Part shown: piece after piece, positions 25,677 through 33,326 of the stretch
Position numbering within the stretch: the stretch's first letter is position 1
How the letters are laid out: each line of letters starts with the position of its first letter
Notes under the pieces: generated by a model
Database searches by the model: none
Told to the model about the DNA's origin: nothing
What the model saw: only the letters and a program-made list of their open reading frames with translations
NCBI GenBank assembly: GCA_965247265.1
Contig: OZ252002.1
Span: 992,001-1,056,000 of the forward strand
Reading direction: 5' to 3'
DNA from: G965247265 sp965247265
GTDB taxonomy: Bacteria; Pseudomonadota; Gammaproteobacteria; UBA4575
Length of the DNA: 64,000 nucleotides
Position numbers and translations under genes: made by a program

Positions 25677-26102
25677 TCTAGATATTATCGACCCACGACC
25701 GGACACCCCCTTTCCAAATACACCTCAACCCTAAATCAAAAACTCCAACATACAGCTCGACAAGTTGCGAACGAGAACCTGTCAAAACCTTACATTGCTG
25801 CCGTAGTTGCAGAAAAACAATCTGAGCTAAGTGAACGCACTGGCTACACGCTTGAACAACTAGACGCAGATATAATGGATTTATATAACACGTGCCGTAT
25901 AGAAGATGTGCCGATATTCAAAGACGGTGAAATTGTTGGGTACAAAATGCGTAATACGTCGGTTGCAGCACGATGTTTGGAATTGAGGGGCCGTAGGCTA
26001 GGGGCTTTCACTGACAAAAAAGTAATTAAACCGCAGTATGACTACGTCGATATTCTGTGTGCAGCTAATGGCGTAACACGTGATGGCAGGGAAATAGAGT
26101 AA
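25677..26102 (+). pseudogene. phage terminase small-subunit-like remnant, 5'-truncated
   Basis: The frame is open from 25677 to the TAA at 26102. Its only start codon is an ATG at 25875, deep in the homologous part. From about 25740 the translation reads KLQHTARQVANENLSKPYIA, ERTGYTLEQLDADIMDLYNTC, NTSVAARCLELRGRRLGAFTDKK, the layout of phage terminase small subunits. The N-terminal DNA-binding part is missing. No large subunit or other packaging gene is nearby. Best read as a phage relic; a 75-aa product from the ATG is possible. Confidence 0.6.
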
Positions 26103-26142
26103 TAGCAATTAATCCTAAACCTTCCGTTTTCTCGAGACGAAT

Positions 26143-26637
26143 CTATACCAGATCGGTGATCAGGGCTTCACGCCCGCAAGATCTGATGAAAACTATTAGT
26201 TCATCCGCAGTAATGCCTGTGCTCTCGGTGTTAACCAGCGGATGGAAATTGAGCTGCTCGGTATCCATCAGCTCTGCGTCCACCACTACCGTCACCAGGC
26301 CTTCCTTGTCGTTTTGCACGGCAAGAGGTGTCAACGCTCCAGGCACAATCCTCAATACGTCGTGCATCTGATCGGCGGAGGCGAATCTGAGGCTACGCGA
26401 GGCGCCGATGCGCGAGTGCAGGGACTTGAGATCCAACTCTCGGTCTTCGTGAGCCACGATCAGAAATAGCCGGCCCTTCTTATCCTTCAGTAGAAGGTTC
26501 TTGGTGAACGTCCCGCGCATCTCGCCACGCAGCTTCTTACCTTCCTCGACGGTCCGATGTGACGGGTATGATACCGTAGACGCCACGATCCCTAATTCGT
26601 CAAATCGCCGAAATAACTGTTCGCGTTCGTCACCCAA
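26143..26637 (-). CDS. YbaK/ProXp-type aminoacyl-tRNA deacylase
   Basis: 164-aa trans-editing deacylase (YbaK/ProX fold). Typical features are VEEGKKLRGEMRGTFTKNLLLKDKKGRLFLIV (residues 31-62), with the conserved lysine in TKNL, and ALTPLAVQNDKEGLVTVVVDAEL (near 100-122). Members hydrolyse mischarged tRNAs such as Ala-tRNA-Pro (ProXp-ala/PrdX type) in the cytoplasm. The gene is visibly richer in G+C than its neighbours, which suggests separate acquisition. It stands alone between a phage relic and the mer-like operon. Confidence 0.85.
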   Translation of the reverse strand: MGDEREQLFRRFDELGIVASTVSYPSHRTVEEGKKLRGEMRGTFTKNLLLKDKKGRLFLIVAHEDRELDLKSLHSRIGASRSLRFASADQMHDVLRIVPGALTPLAVQNDKEGLVTVVVDAELMDTEQLNFHPLVNTESTGITADELIVFIRSCGREALITDLV

Positions 26638-26759
26638 TGGGCTCTCCTAGCATTTAAAATAAGTCCGGATTTCGATGACATCAGTATATATCAGCCTTCT
26701 CGACCAACGCTATCAAGGTCTGCTGAGTACCAGAAGCAGCAGTTAATTAACACATCATG

Positions 26760-26790
26760 AAGGTCCGTTCCTGGCCGAAAGTGGACATTC
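26760..26790. repeat. island palindromic repeat, copy 9
   Basis: aaggtccgtt, cctggccga, aagtggacattc: arms degenerate, centre intact. Confidence 0.65.
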
Positions 26791-26842
26791 GATAAAGAAT
26801 TTTAGGACACGCTGGGTAAGATAAAACAAAAACAAGTTGTTT

Positions 26843-26872
26843 AATGTCCGCTTACGACCCAAAGCGGTCATT
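26843..26872. repeat. island palindromic repeat, copy 10, at the merR 3' end
   Basis: aatgtccgctt, acgaccca, aagcggtcatt. The last two bases overlap the complement of the merR stop codon, so this copy could act as the terminator hairpin of merR. Confidence 0.8.
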
Positions 26873-27287
26873 ACTCATATAGTGCGTTAATGATAGGACA
26901 ATTTTCTATAGAATAATTTTTGCCTTTACAGCTAGCCGTTATGGAATTTAAGGCTTTTTGTAATCGCTTTAGATCGTTAATCTTTTTCTGTACTTCTCTC
27001 GCTTGCAGCATAGTGAATGCTTTCACCTCTCCACAAGTGTGATTTGGTTCATCCACAAGCTTTAGAAGTTCTTTAATCTGCTCAATACTGAAACCGAGCC
27101 CTCGACTTCGACGAATAAATACCAGTCGCTTTAAGTGCTCAAATACATAGAAACGATGTCCTCCCTCAGCACGAGACGGGGTGGGCATGAGGGTGGTCTT
27201 TTCATAGTAGCGTACGGCTTCCACTTTACAGTTTGCCGCAGACGCTAGCTCTCCGATTGAATAGTAAGGCTTTGATTCAGTGGCCAT
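26871..27287 (-). CDS. merR: MerR-family metal-responsive regulator
   Basis: 138-aa MerR-type activator. The N-terminal winged HTH (YSIGELASAANCKVEAVRYYEK, then RFYVFEHLKRLVFIRRSRGLGFS) is followed by a dimerisation helix. Three cysteines are placed like those of mercury-type MerR: one in HTCGEVKAF (near 86) and a pair in ASCKGKNYSIENCPIINALYE (near 118 and 128). The spacing of the last pair is one longer than classical MerR, so another thiophilic metal is possible. Divergent from the transport operon with a 19-bp-spacer promoter between; aagggg precedes its ATG. Confidence 0.85.
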   Translation of the reverse strand: MATESKPYYSIGELASAANCKVEAVRYYEKTTLMPTPSRAEGGHRFYVFEHLKRLVFIRRSRGLGFSIEQIKELLKLVDEPNHTCGEVKAFTMLQAREVQKKINDLKRLQKALNSITASCKGKNYSIENCPIINALYE

Positions 27288-27297
27288 TATTTACCCC

Positions 27298-27328
27298 TTG
27301 AACCTGTAGTGGCTTCAGGTTTCATAAT
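27298..27328 (+). promoter_or_regulatory. MerR-type promoter/operator with 19-bp spacer
   Basis: -35 ttgaac (27298-27303) and -10 cataat (27323-27328) are separated by 19 bp. The spacer holds the inverted repeat aacctg-9-caggtt, starting at 27301. Overlong spacers with a central dyad are the hallmark of MerR-activated promoters. It reads toward the GDCCVxC/merT/merP genes. Confidence 0.8.
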
Positions 27329-27357
27329 AACGCTAATTGCGTGGAATAGAGAAAGTA

Positions 27358-27567
27358 ATGAGTCAAATCAAGTTAATTTCTGTGATTACTTGTCCTAAGT
27401 GCGACTACACATCAAGTGAAAAAATGCCTGCCAATAGCTGTCAGTATTACTACAAATGTAAAGATTGCCAAATCTTATTAAAACCTAAAGAGGGTGATTG
27501 CTGTGTGTTTTGTTCGTATGGAACCGTGCCTTGTCCACCCATTCAACAAAAAGAATGTTGTACATGA
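27358..27567 (+). CDS. GDCCVxC-domain protein
   Basis: 69-aa cysteine-rich protein starting at ATG 27358; the upstream in-frame TTG at 27337 lies just downstream of the -10 hexamer and has no ribosome site. Cysteines occur in VITCPKCDYTSS, YKCKDC and the diagnostic GDCCVFCSYGTVPCPP. This GDCCVxC family is found with mercury or arsenic genes, and in some members one Cys is selenocysteine; here all are Cys codons. Probably a cytoplasmic metal-binding or thiol protein. Its stop overlaps the merT-like ATG by 4 bp (ATGA). Confidence 0.85.
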   Translation: MSQIKLISVITCPKCDYTSSEKMPANSCQYYYKCKDCQILLKPKEGDCCVFCSYGTVPCPPIQQKECCT

Positions 27568-27959
27568 ATCAAAATTACACAACTCGAATGAATCGATTAG
27601 GCTGGTTGGCTCTGTTTACTTCAACCGGCACACTCATTTGCTGCGCCTTACCGATTGCCTTGGTCACGTTGGGTCTTGGTGCAACGGTGGCAGCAATTTC
27701 CAGCAATAGTCCATTCCTGATTACTCTTACCATACATAAGGCTTGGGTGTTCGCGGGCTCCAGTGCACTACTGGTTGTATCGGGCTGGCTCATGTTCCGA
27801 CCCGAGCGAGCGTGTCCGGCTGATCCAGAACTTGGTGCATTGTGTGAGCGAACCCAGGTATGGAATTGTCGGATCTTTTGGGTATCGGTAGGTGTTTGGG
27901 GTGTAGGGTTTTGCACCGCCTACCTAGCACTGCCATTGCGAATGTGGCTCGAAAACTAA
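27564..27959 (+). CDS. merT: MerT-like mercuric transport membrane protein
   Basis: 131 aa from ATG 27564, coupled to the preceding stop; the longer frame from 27498 overlaps that gene. There are three membrane spans: about 12-45 with a cysteine pair in GTLICCALPIALVTLGLGA, 60-78, and 108-125. A loop with cysteines (ACPADPELGALC...NC) follows span 2. Cys-Cys in span 1 and a cysteine-containing cytosolic loop are the MerT layout for moving Hg(II) inward from MerP. Sequence similarity to classical MerT is moderate, so MerT-like is the safe call. Confidence 0.75.
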   Translation: MNQNYTTRMNRLGWLALFTSTGTLICCALPIALVTLGLGATVAAISSNSPFLITLTIHKAWVFAGSSALLVVSGWLMFRPERACPADPELGALCERTQVWNCRIFWVSVGVWGVGFCTAYLALPLRMWLEN

Positions 27960-27996
27960 TCGTTGCCCAACGTGAAATTTTTAATTGGAGTTTAGT

Positions 27997-28302
27997 ATGA
28001 AGAAAATTGCTTTTGTTTTGATTAGTTTGCTTTGGCTGCCAATCTATGCTTCGGCATCGGATCGAGAAGTTGTGGACATTGATGTAACCGGACTCGCGTG
28101 TCCGTTCTGTGCCTATAGTGTGGAGAAAAACCTCAGTAAGTTACCTGTGGTTGAAAGTGTCGAGGTGAACTTAGCGAATAACTCAGCTCGGATTGTTATC
28201 AAAGCAGACCAAAGCACCGATATTGAGAAGATCAAAGCGGCCATTGTCAAAGCCGGGTTTACCCCAGGCGAGGAGGCCACCACGTCAGTGGAGCAAGAGT
28301 AA
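27997..28302 (+). CDS. merP: MerP-like periplasmic heavy-metal-binding protein
   Basis: 101 aa from ATG 27997 (ttggag 6 bp upstream). A signal peptide KKIAFVLISLLWLPIYASA is followed by one heavy-metal-associated domain: VVDIDVTGLACPFCAYSVEKN carries a CxxC metal site (CPFC), and VESVEVNLANNSARIV completes the ferredoxin-like fold. It should bind the metal in the periplasm and pass it to the MerT-like protein. The stop shares one base with the next ATG (TAATG). Confidence 0.85.
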   Translation: MKKIAFVLISLLWLPIYASASDREVVDIDVTGLACPFCAYSVEKNLSKLPVVESVEVNLANNSARIVIKADQSTDIEKIKAAIVKAGFTPGEEATTSVEQE

Positions 28303-29198
28303 TGCGAACTTGGATTGCACTTGCTAGCCTCATTGCAGGAATTAGTGCGACAAGCAGCGCTTTAAGTGCACCCGTGACATTCAATACTGCACTGCCAGTG
28401 GGTGGTGGCGAATTTGTAGCACGCGGATTGGTTGTGGTAAATGAGTCCGGAAAAGATCCTAGTGGTGCCGATCGTGACCGACGTGCTACATCGTTTGTTT
28501 CAGTATTAGGGTATGGCGTGACGAACAAGCTCGCGATGTTTGGTGTCGTACCCTATGTTGACAAGGACCTCGATGTCACTGTGAATGGCAATCGAATTAA
28601 CCGCAGTGAGAGTGGTTTAGGTGATGTAAGCGTGTTTGGTCGCTATACAGTTGTGCAACATGATCAGCCGGGTCGTACATTTCGAGTTGCACCCTTTTTT
28701 GGTGTTAAAGCACCAACCGGTAATGATAATGAAAGCGATGAGTTTGGTCGCCTGCCGCCTAGTGTGCAATCTGGCACAGGTGCCTGGGATGTATTTGGCG
28801 GAATTGTCGGCACCTATCAGACCTTTGACTTTCAGACTGATGGCCAGGTGAGCTATCGCATCAACAATGAAGCCAACAACTTTGAACCAGGCAATGTATT
28901 CCGGCTCGATGGTTCCTTGCAGTATCGATTGTCGCCTAAGATATTGGGGGACGGAGTTCCAAACTTTCTGTATGGCGTACTTGAAACCAATTTCATCTAT
29001 CGTGACAAGAACAAATTAAACGGCACCGATAACGACAACTCTGGTGGCACAACGGTGTTTCTATCGCCCGGCTTGCAATACGTCACGAAACGGTTGATTG
29101 TGGAAGGCGTGGTGCAACTGCCAGTAATCCAAGATTTGAACGGCAACGCACTGGAAAACGATTATGTAGTACGTGCCGGAGTGCGATTTAACTTTTAA
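28302..29198 (+). CDS. outer-membrane transporter-like protein (phenol MetA degradation family fold)
   Basis: 298 aa with signal peptide (MRTWIALASLIAGISATSSALSA), then alternating beta segments such as SGLGDVSVFGRYTVVQ, WDVFGGIVGTYQTFDFQ and VVRAGVRFNF ending in Phe, as outer-membrane barrels do. The pattern matches the Phenol_MetA_deg/transporter family often appended to mer operons. Last gene of the mer-like operon, overlapping merP by 1 bp. The 515-bp repeat begins at its stop codon. There is no merA (mercuric reductase). Confidence 0.8.
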   Translation: MRTWIALASLIAGISATSSALSAPVTFNTALPVGGGEFVARGLVVVNESGKDPSGADRDRRATSFVSVLGYGVTNKLAMFGVVPYVDKDLDVTVNGNRINRSESGLGDVSVFGRYTVVQHDQPGRTFRVAPFFGVKAPTGNDNESDEFGRLPPSVQSGTGAWDVFGGIVGTYQTFDFQTDGQVSYRINNEANNFEPGNVFRLDGSLQYRLSPKILGDGVPNFLYGVLETNFIYRDKNKLNGTDNDNSGGTTVFLSPGLQYVTKRLIVEGVVQLPVIQDLNGNALENDYVVRAGVRFNF

Positions 29199-29712
29199 TT
29201 AAGTTCATTATAAATAATTTATCTCAAAATTGGCTGGGTGAAATTCACATTACCTTGTGGTTTTAGTTGTGAAAAACAACGAAGTGAAATTTTTAAATTA
29301 ACTCAGACTCAGTGATTTATTGAGTAACTAAAGTAAGAGGTTATTTTTACCCGATAAATAGCAGTATAAGAATTGATAAGTAACACTACATTTCGTTATT
29401 CTCACTAGAAGATGAAGTAAACTAAATCGGCTCCAAAGCATCTAAACATTTAAGTGGAAAGCTAAATTTTTGTAAGGAACGTAAGGATGGCCAAGAAATC
29501 ACTCTTTGATAACATTGTTGGGAAGGTGCAGTCCCAATTAAAAAAAGAGTCGTCTGTACAAGATGAAAGTGAAGTGGATCATTTACGGATGACCCAAGAT
29601 AATTCACAGATTATTAAGAAGCCAGCGACTAAAAAAGATCCACGTATCGATACCGGAATATTAAAAGATCGCATTAGAGAAAAGATCGGGAAAATTAAGA
29701 GTGATCCTAGCT
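29198..29712 (+). repeat. 515-bp perfect direct repeat, right copy
   Basis: Identical to 23578-24092. The two copies bracket 5105 bp carrying the array, RRM gene, terminase relic, YbaK-like gene and the mer-like operon. Confidence 0.97.
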
Positions 29713-29714
29713 GA
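29487..29714 (+). CDS. hypothetical protein, 75 aa (duplicated copy B)
   Basis: Same 75-residue product as 23867-24094, ending in TGA instead of TAA because the repeat stops inside the termination codon. The upstream 290 bp, hence any promoter within it, are also duplicated. Function unknown. Confidence 0.6.
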   Translation: MAKKSLFDNIVGKVQSQLKKESSVQDESEVDHLRMTQDNSQIIKKPATKKDPRIDTGILKDRIREKIGKIKSDPS

Positions 29715-29829
29715 ATATCAGTAATTTTTTATTCTTTACATAGTTTCTTTGGTTTCTTTTTAAACACTTCGATTATGATAAGACGTCATAGATGACAGGT
29801 TTAAATAGTGATGACACAGTGCATTGTCC

Positions 29830-30099
29830 ATGGAATTTGATCAAACACTCCTTACTCAAAGATACTTAATTGATGTCATTACGTGTATTGAAAAACACGG
29901 ATTGGATGTGGATGATTTTGAGTTTTCTACACAGCGTACACAAAGCTACAAACATGGGAATTTAGATCCTAAAGCAGTGGTTTATGCACATCGTCTTAGT
30001 ACAGGAGTTGAGATAAGCTATATTCTTGGCGGTGATCCTGATTTTTCAATGGAATTTTCAGATGATTTACAAGCGGGATTATTCGAAAAAATTTCATAA
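29830..30099 (+). CDS. hypothetical protein, about 89 aa
   Basis: Not recognised. An acidic soluble protein (FDQTLLTQRYLIDVITCIEKHGLDVDDFEF..., ending SDDLQAGLFEKIS). ATG 29830 is preferred over the TTG at 29824; neither has a clear Shine-Dalgarno. Palindrome copy 11 follows 15 bp after the stop, where it could serve as a hairpin terminator. Confidence 0.5.
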   Translation: MEFDQTLLTQRYLIDVITCIEKHGLDVDDFEFSTQRTQSYKHGNLDPKAVVYAHRLSTGVEISYILGGDPDFSMEFSDDLQAGLFEKIS

Positions 30100-30114
30100 G
30101 ATGTAATTTAATTG

Positions 30115-30145
30115 AATGACCGCTTATGGCCGAAAGCGGACATTC
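30115..30145. repeat. island palindromic repeat, copy 11 (consensus form)
   Basis: aatgaccgctt, atggccga, aagcggacatt: the cleanest single copy. The arms pair over about 10 bp with one mismatch. Confidence 0.85.
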
Positions 30146-30170
30146 AGTTAGATGGTATCATTAAACCATT

Positions 30171-30472
30171 GTGATCAAAAAGACACTCTTCTATATATTC
30201 TTTATAAGCGCAATCGCATTCTTCTTATGTCACATGTAGTGACGTACAAAGTGCCAAGAAAGTCTACAAAGGCAAAGTTGTCAAAGTCACCGATGGAGAC
30301 AGCATCAATATTCCTATTGATGAGACACAGTTTCGTATTCGACTCGCCGAGATTGATGCACCCGAACGCGGGCAACCTTATTGGAAAAAATCCAGAGAAG
30401 CTTTAGCTAATTATGTTGCAGGTAAAGAAGTTCATGTTTTTGAAGTTGCTATTGATCGTTATGAGCGCATCC
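30171..30472 (+). pseudogene. thermonuclease (SNc-fold) fragment
   Basis: GTG 30171 opens a signal peptide (KKTLFYIFFISAIAFFLC) that meets TAG at 30237. In the +1 frame from 30241 the mature domain runs VYKGKVVKVTDGDSINI, RIRLAEIDAPERGQPYW, VFEVAIDRYER. These include the Arg and Glu catalytic positions of staphylococcal-nuclease folds. Homology stops at about 30472, where the sequence runs into the 3' end of the minus-strand Popeye-like pseudogene. So it has one frameshift and a 3' truncation, and would be a secreted nuclease if intact. Confidence 0.7.
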
Positions 30473-31103
30473 AGGATTCTTGCAACCGTTTTGCCAAAAC
30501 CGATCCTAGGATAATTTGAAATGCGGCGCGAAGATCTGAATTATTATCTAGAAAATCTCGCAACTGATCTTTGGGCCAGGATACATAACGAGTGTCTTGT
30601 GTTGCCACAACGTTGGCAGCTGCAAGTTCATCGGTAAAATAACTCATTTCCCCAATGAACTGTCCTTCATGCAGTTCGCCAACTTTTTGACCATCGATTT
30701 CGACGGTAGCTTTACCTGAATAAATTAGTATGAGTTTTTCAAGTGGTTCGTCCATTGAAACAAATCATTCGCCTGGTAATGCATCACTCCAGTGAGAAAG
30801 CTTAAGAATCTTTTTCATCTCTCGAGGCGTTAGGGTTCGGAACGCAATTTGGCACAGCTGTTTCTCATCATCACTAAGCTTCGTGGGTCTACGCTCGAGT
30901 AACAAACGACAAATCCAGAAAATATTAAGTGATGTAAAGACGAGATTTCAATAAATGGCTGGCAATATTGGACCAGGTCGAAAGTAAAAATAGGGAATCA
31001 GAAAGCAGGCGGCTGCGACAGTCAATACGCGTAACCAGAGAATATCGCGCATTGTGTATGAAAACAGATACAGAACATTTGCAATGTGGATAAAGAATTC
31101 CAT
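30459..31103 (-). pseudogene. Popeye/cyclic-nucleotide-binding membrane protein with two in-frame TGA codons
   Basis: From ATG 31103 (aagggagg upstream) one frame runs to the stop at 30459 except for TGA at 30950-30948 (codon 52) and 30767-30765 (codon 113). The translation has membrane segments (HIANVLYLFSY, VLTVAAACFLIPYFYF, NLVFTSLNIFWICRLLL), then a cyclic-nucleotide-binding fold (LEKLILIYSGKATVEIDGQ, LHEGQFIGEMSYFTDE). This is the architecture of bacterial Popeye-domain proteins. The first TGA falls where I would expect Trp (IY-W-NLVF). Its end collides with the nuclease fragment. Probably inactivated. Confidence 0.7.
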
Positions 31104-31329
31104 CGTAGGCCTCCCTTATAAATAAATTCAAAAGCAAGCTATAGCTGAGTTTTATATTGTCTGCTTGTTTCGATTTTTATATAAATATAACAATTGTCCG
31201 CTAATTACAGTTAACTGCAAATTTCTAATTCTCATATGATCAGAACTTAATATTTGCAATTTGATTGACACTTTAAATATATGGGTGGAAGATTATCTTA
31301 CAAATATTAAAAAAGAAGGGGTAGTAATT

Positions 31330-32091
31330 ATGCTTTATTCACTCCGAATCATCTTAATCGTTTTTCTTCTGCCTGTAACATTTGCAATAGCGACAGATGA
31401 TCCTTATGCGGAACCCAAAAATCCTGGATTACCGCCTAGCAACATGGAGCTTAACTTACCACGTACTGCACTTGTAGTGACAGATCCTCAAATCGATTTT
31501 CTCAGCGAGGATGGCGTAACGTGGAAGCTCGTTGGTGAAAGTGTTACTGAACACAATACGGTTGAAAACATTGAGCGTTTGTTTAAAGCCGCTAAAAAAG
31601 CAGAGATCGAAGTAATGATATCTCCACACTATTACTACCCCACTGATAAGGGGTGGAAGTTTGAGGGAGCATTAGAAAAGGTCATGCATAAAATAGGTAT
31701 GTTTGACCGAAAGTCCCCATATACTATGGAAGGCTTCGAGGGCTCTGGCGCTGATTTTATGCCACAGTACAAACCTTTCTTGTTTGACGGCAAAACAGTA
31801 ATTACCTCACCGCATAAAGTTTATGGTCCGGAACAAAATGATTTGGTTTTGCAACTTCGCAAGCGTGGAGTTGATCAGGTAATTCTTGCTGGCATGTCAG
31901 CCAATCTTTGTGTGGAAGCCAATATGCGCGAGCTTCTTGAACAGGGGTTTGAAGTTGCAGTTGTGAAAGATGCAACAGCAGCTGCAAAAATTCCTGAAGG
32001 AGATGGTTACCTAGCTGCTTTATATAATTTCAGATATATGGCTAATGCAGTTTGGACAACAGATGAGGCAGTAAAACGCATACAAAAATAA
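31330..32091 (+). CDS. exported isochorismatase-family cysteine hydrolase
   Basis: 253 aa from ATG 31330, with aagaagggg upstream; a longer frame from TTG 31261 has no ribosome site. A signal peptide YSLRIILIVFLLPVTFAIA is followed by the isochorismatase fold: catalytic Asp in VVTDPQIDFL, Lys region, and nucleophile Cys in ILAGMSANLCVEANMRELL. Family members hydrolyse amides or vinyl ethers; export to the periplasm is unusual but seen in some. First of three genes (with msrB and cytochrome P460) on this strand. Confidence 0.85.
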   Translation: MLYSLRIILIVFLLPVTFAIATDDPYAEPKNPGLPPSNMELNLPRTALVVTDPQIDFLSEDGVTWKLVGESVTEHNTVENIERLFKAAKKAEIEVMISPHYYYPTDKGWKFEGALEKVMHKIGMFDRKSPYTMEGFEGSGADFMPQYKPFLFDGKTVITSPHKVYGPEQNDLVLQLRKRGVDQVILAGMSANLCVEANMRELLEQGFEVAVVKDATAAAKIPEGDGYLAALYNFRYMANAVWTTDEAVKRIQK

Positions 32092-32123
32092 CGTATATAA
32101 ATTAGATGGAGGGGTTGTGTAGT

Positions 32124-32631
32124 ATGGGAAAAAAATTCGAAAAAAACAACCGAAGCTGTTTCCAATCTTGCTCCTGAGCAGCATCGCGTTACCCAAAATG
32201 ATGAAACGGAACAGCCTTTTAAGAACGCTTATTGTGATCATAAAGAGATGGGCATTTATGTCGATATTGTTTCTGGCGAACCTCTTTTTGTATCGACTGA
32301 CAAGTTTGACTCCGGATCAGGATGGCCAAGCTTTACACGTCCGATTGATAAACAACATGTCATAGAGAAGTCCGACACTAGTCATGGTATGGCGAGAGTT
32401 GAGGTGCGTTCCAAACACGGCGACAGTCATCTCGGACATGTATTCAATGACGGCCCAAGTGACTCGACCGGTCTTAGATATTGTATTAATTCTGCGGCAC
32501 TTCGTTTTATACCGGCATCGGCGATGGATGCTGAAGGCTACGGTGATTATCTCTATCTATTTAGTAACAATGTAGAGGTGCATCTGCAGGCTGAATTGGA
32601 ACGGGCGGTGCTTAATAATTTAGAAAACTAG
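32124..32631 (+). pseudogene. msrB: peptide methionine-(R)-S-oxide reductase MsrB, frameshifted at an A7 run
   Basis: ggagggg precedes ATG 32124, which starts MGKKFEK and then shifts out of frame at the second A7 run (32140-32146). Removing one A there gives MGKKFEKTTEAVSNLAPEQ in the frame of the rest. The body is a full MsrB domain: SGEPLFVSTDKFDSGSGWPS, HGDSHLGHVFNDGP, and catalytic Cys in LRYCINSAALRF. One of the usual zinc-site cysteine pairs is absent (SGEPLF). It is either a pseudogene, a sequencing error, or read through slippage on poly(A). Confidence 0.8.
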
Positions 32632-32646
32632 AAGAAAGGGAATTCA

Positions 32647-33252
32647 ATGATAAAAACAAAACATACAACTTTTCGAATTACAACTACATTACTCATTATA
32701 TGCATAGGATTTTTGATGGTAATGGTGAATTTCGCACATTCTGATTCAAGTCCATCTTGGGGACCTGAATGGAACTCAAATGGAGAACTTATTTTACCTA
32801 GCGGATATCATGAGTGGGTTTTTCTTGGTTCTGCACTAACACCTAATGGCTTAAACAAGGGTAATGCCTCATTCCCTGAATACCACAATGTGTATATTCA
32901 TCCGGAGGCATTAAAGGCATATCGGAAAACTGGTAAATGGGCAGACGGAACAATTCTGTTGAAGGAGCTACAACTGACACAACCTGGTACGAATCCTGAC
33001 GGTTCCAGAATAGAGTCCTCTGGTCGAGGCTATTTTCCTGGGGCACGTAATGGGATAGATATTTCTGTTAAAGATAGCAAGAAATTTAAAGATACTAATG
33101 AATGGAGCTACTTTAACTTCGGTCATCATGCACCTCCGTATGCAAAAACAGCTGCGGCACAACCCAAAGAGGCCTGTGCTTTTTGTCATATCGCAAATGC
33201 GAATAATATGGTATTCGATACCTTTTGGAAGGCAATACTAGAAGCTGAATAA
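32647..33252 (+). CDS. cytochrome P460-family c-type haem protein
   Basis: 201 aa with signal peptide (TTLLIICIGFLMVMVNFAHS). The cytochrome P460 domain is evident in YHEWVFLGSALTPNGLN, FPEYHNVYIHPEALKAYRKTG and WADGTILLKEL, with the haem-binding CAFCH near residue 179. In true P460 a lysine cross-links the haem; family members oxidise hydroxylamine or NO or act in stress. Periplasmic. aaggga precedes the ATG. Last gene of the hydrolase-msrB-P460 group, followed by a bidirectional terminator. Confidence 0.9.
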   Translation: MIKTKHTTFRITTTLLIICIGFLMVMVNFAHSDSSPSWGPEWNSNGELILPSGYHEWVFLGSALTPNGLNKGNASFPEYHNVYIHPEALKAYRKTGKWADGTILLKELQLTQPGTNPDGSRIESSGRGYFPGARNGIDISVKDSKKFKDTNEWSYFNFGHHAPPYAKTAAAQPKEACAFCHIANANNMVFDTFWKAILEAE

Positions 33253-33326
33253 TAAGGGGGCTCTTCAATTGCGTAGGTAATACTTATGTAACAGCGAATA
33301 GTTGGTTTGCATAATTAGAATGCCAA

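Noticed and set aside
30459..31103. Selenocysteine at the in-frame TGA codons
   Set aside because: No SECIS-like hairpin was evident next to the TGA codons, and at least one position corresponds to Trp rather than Cys.
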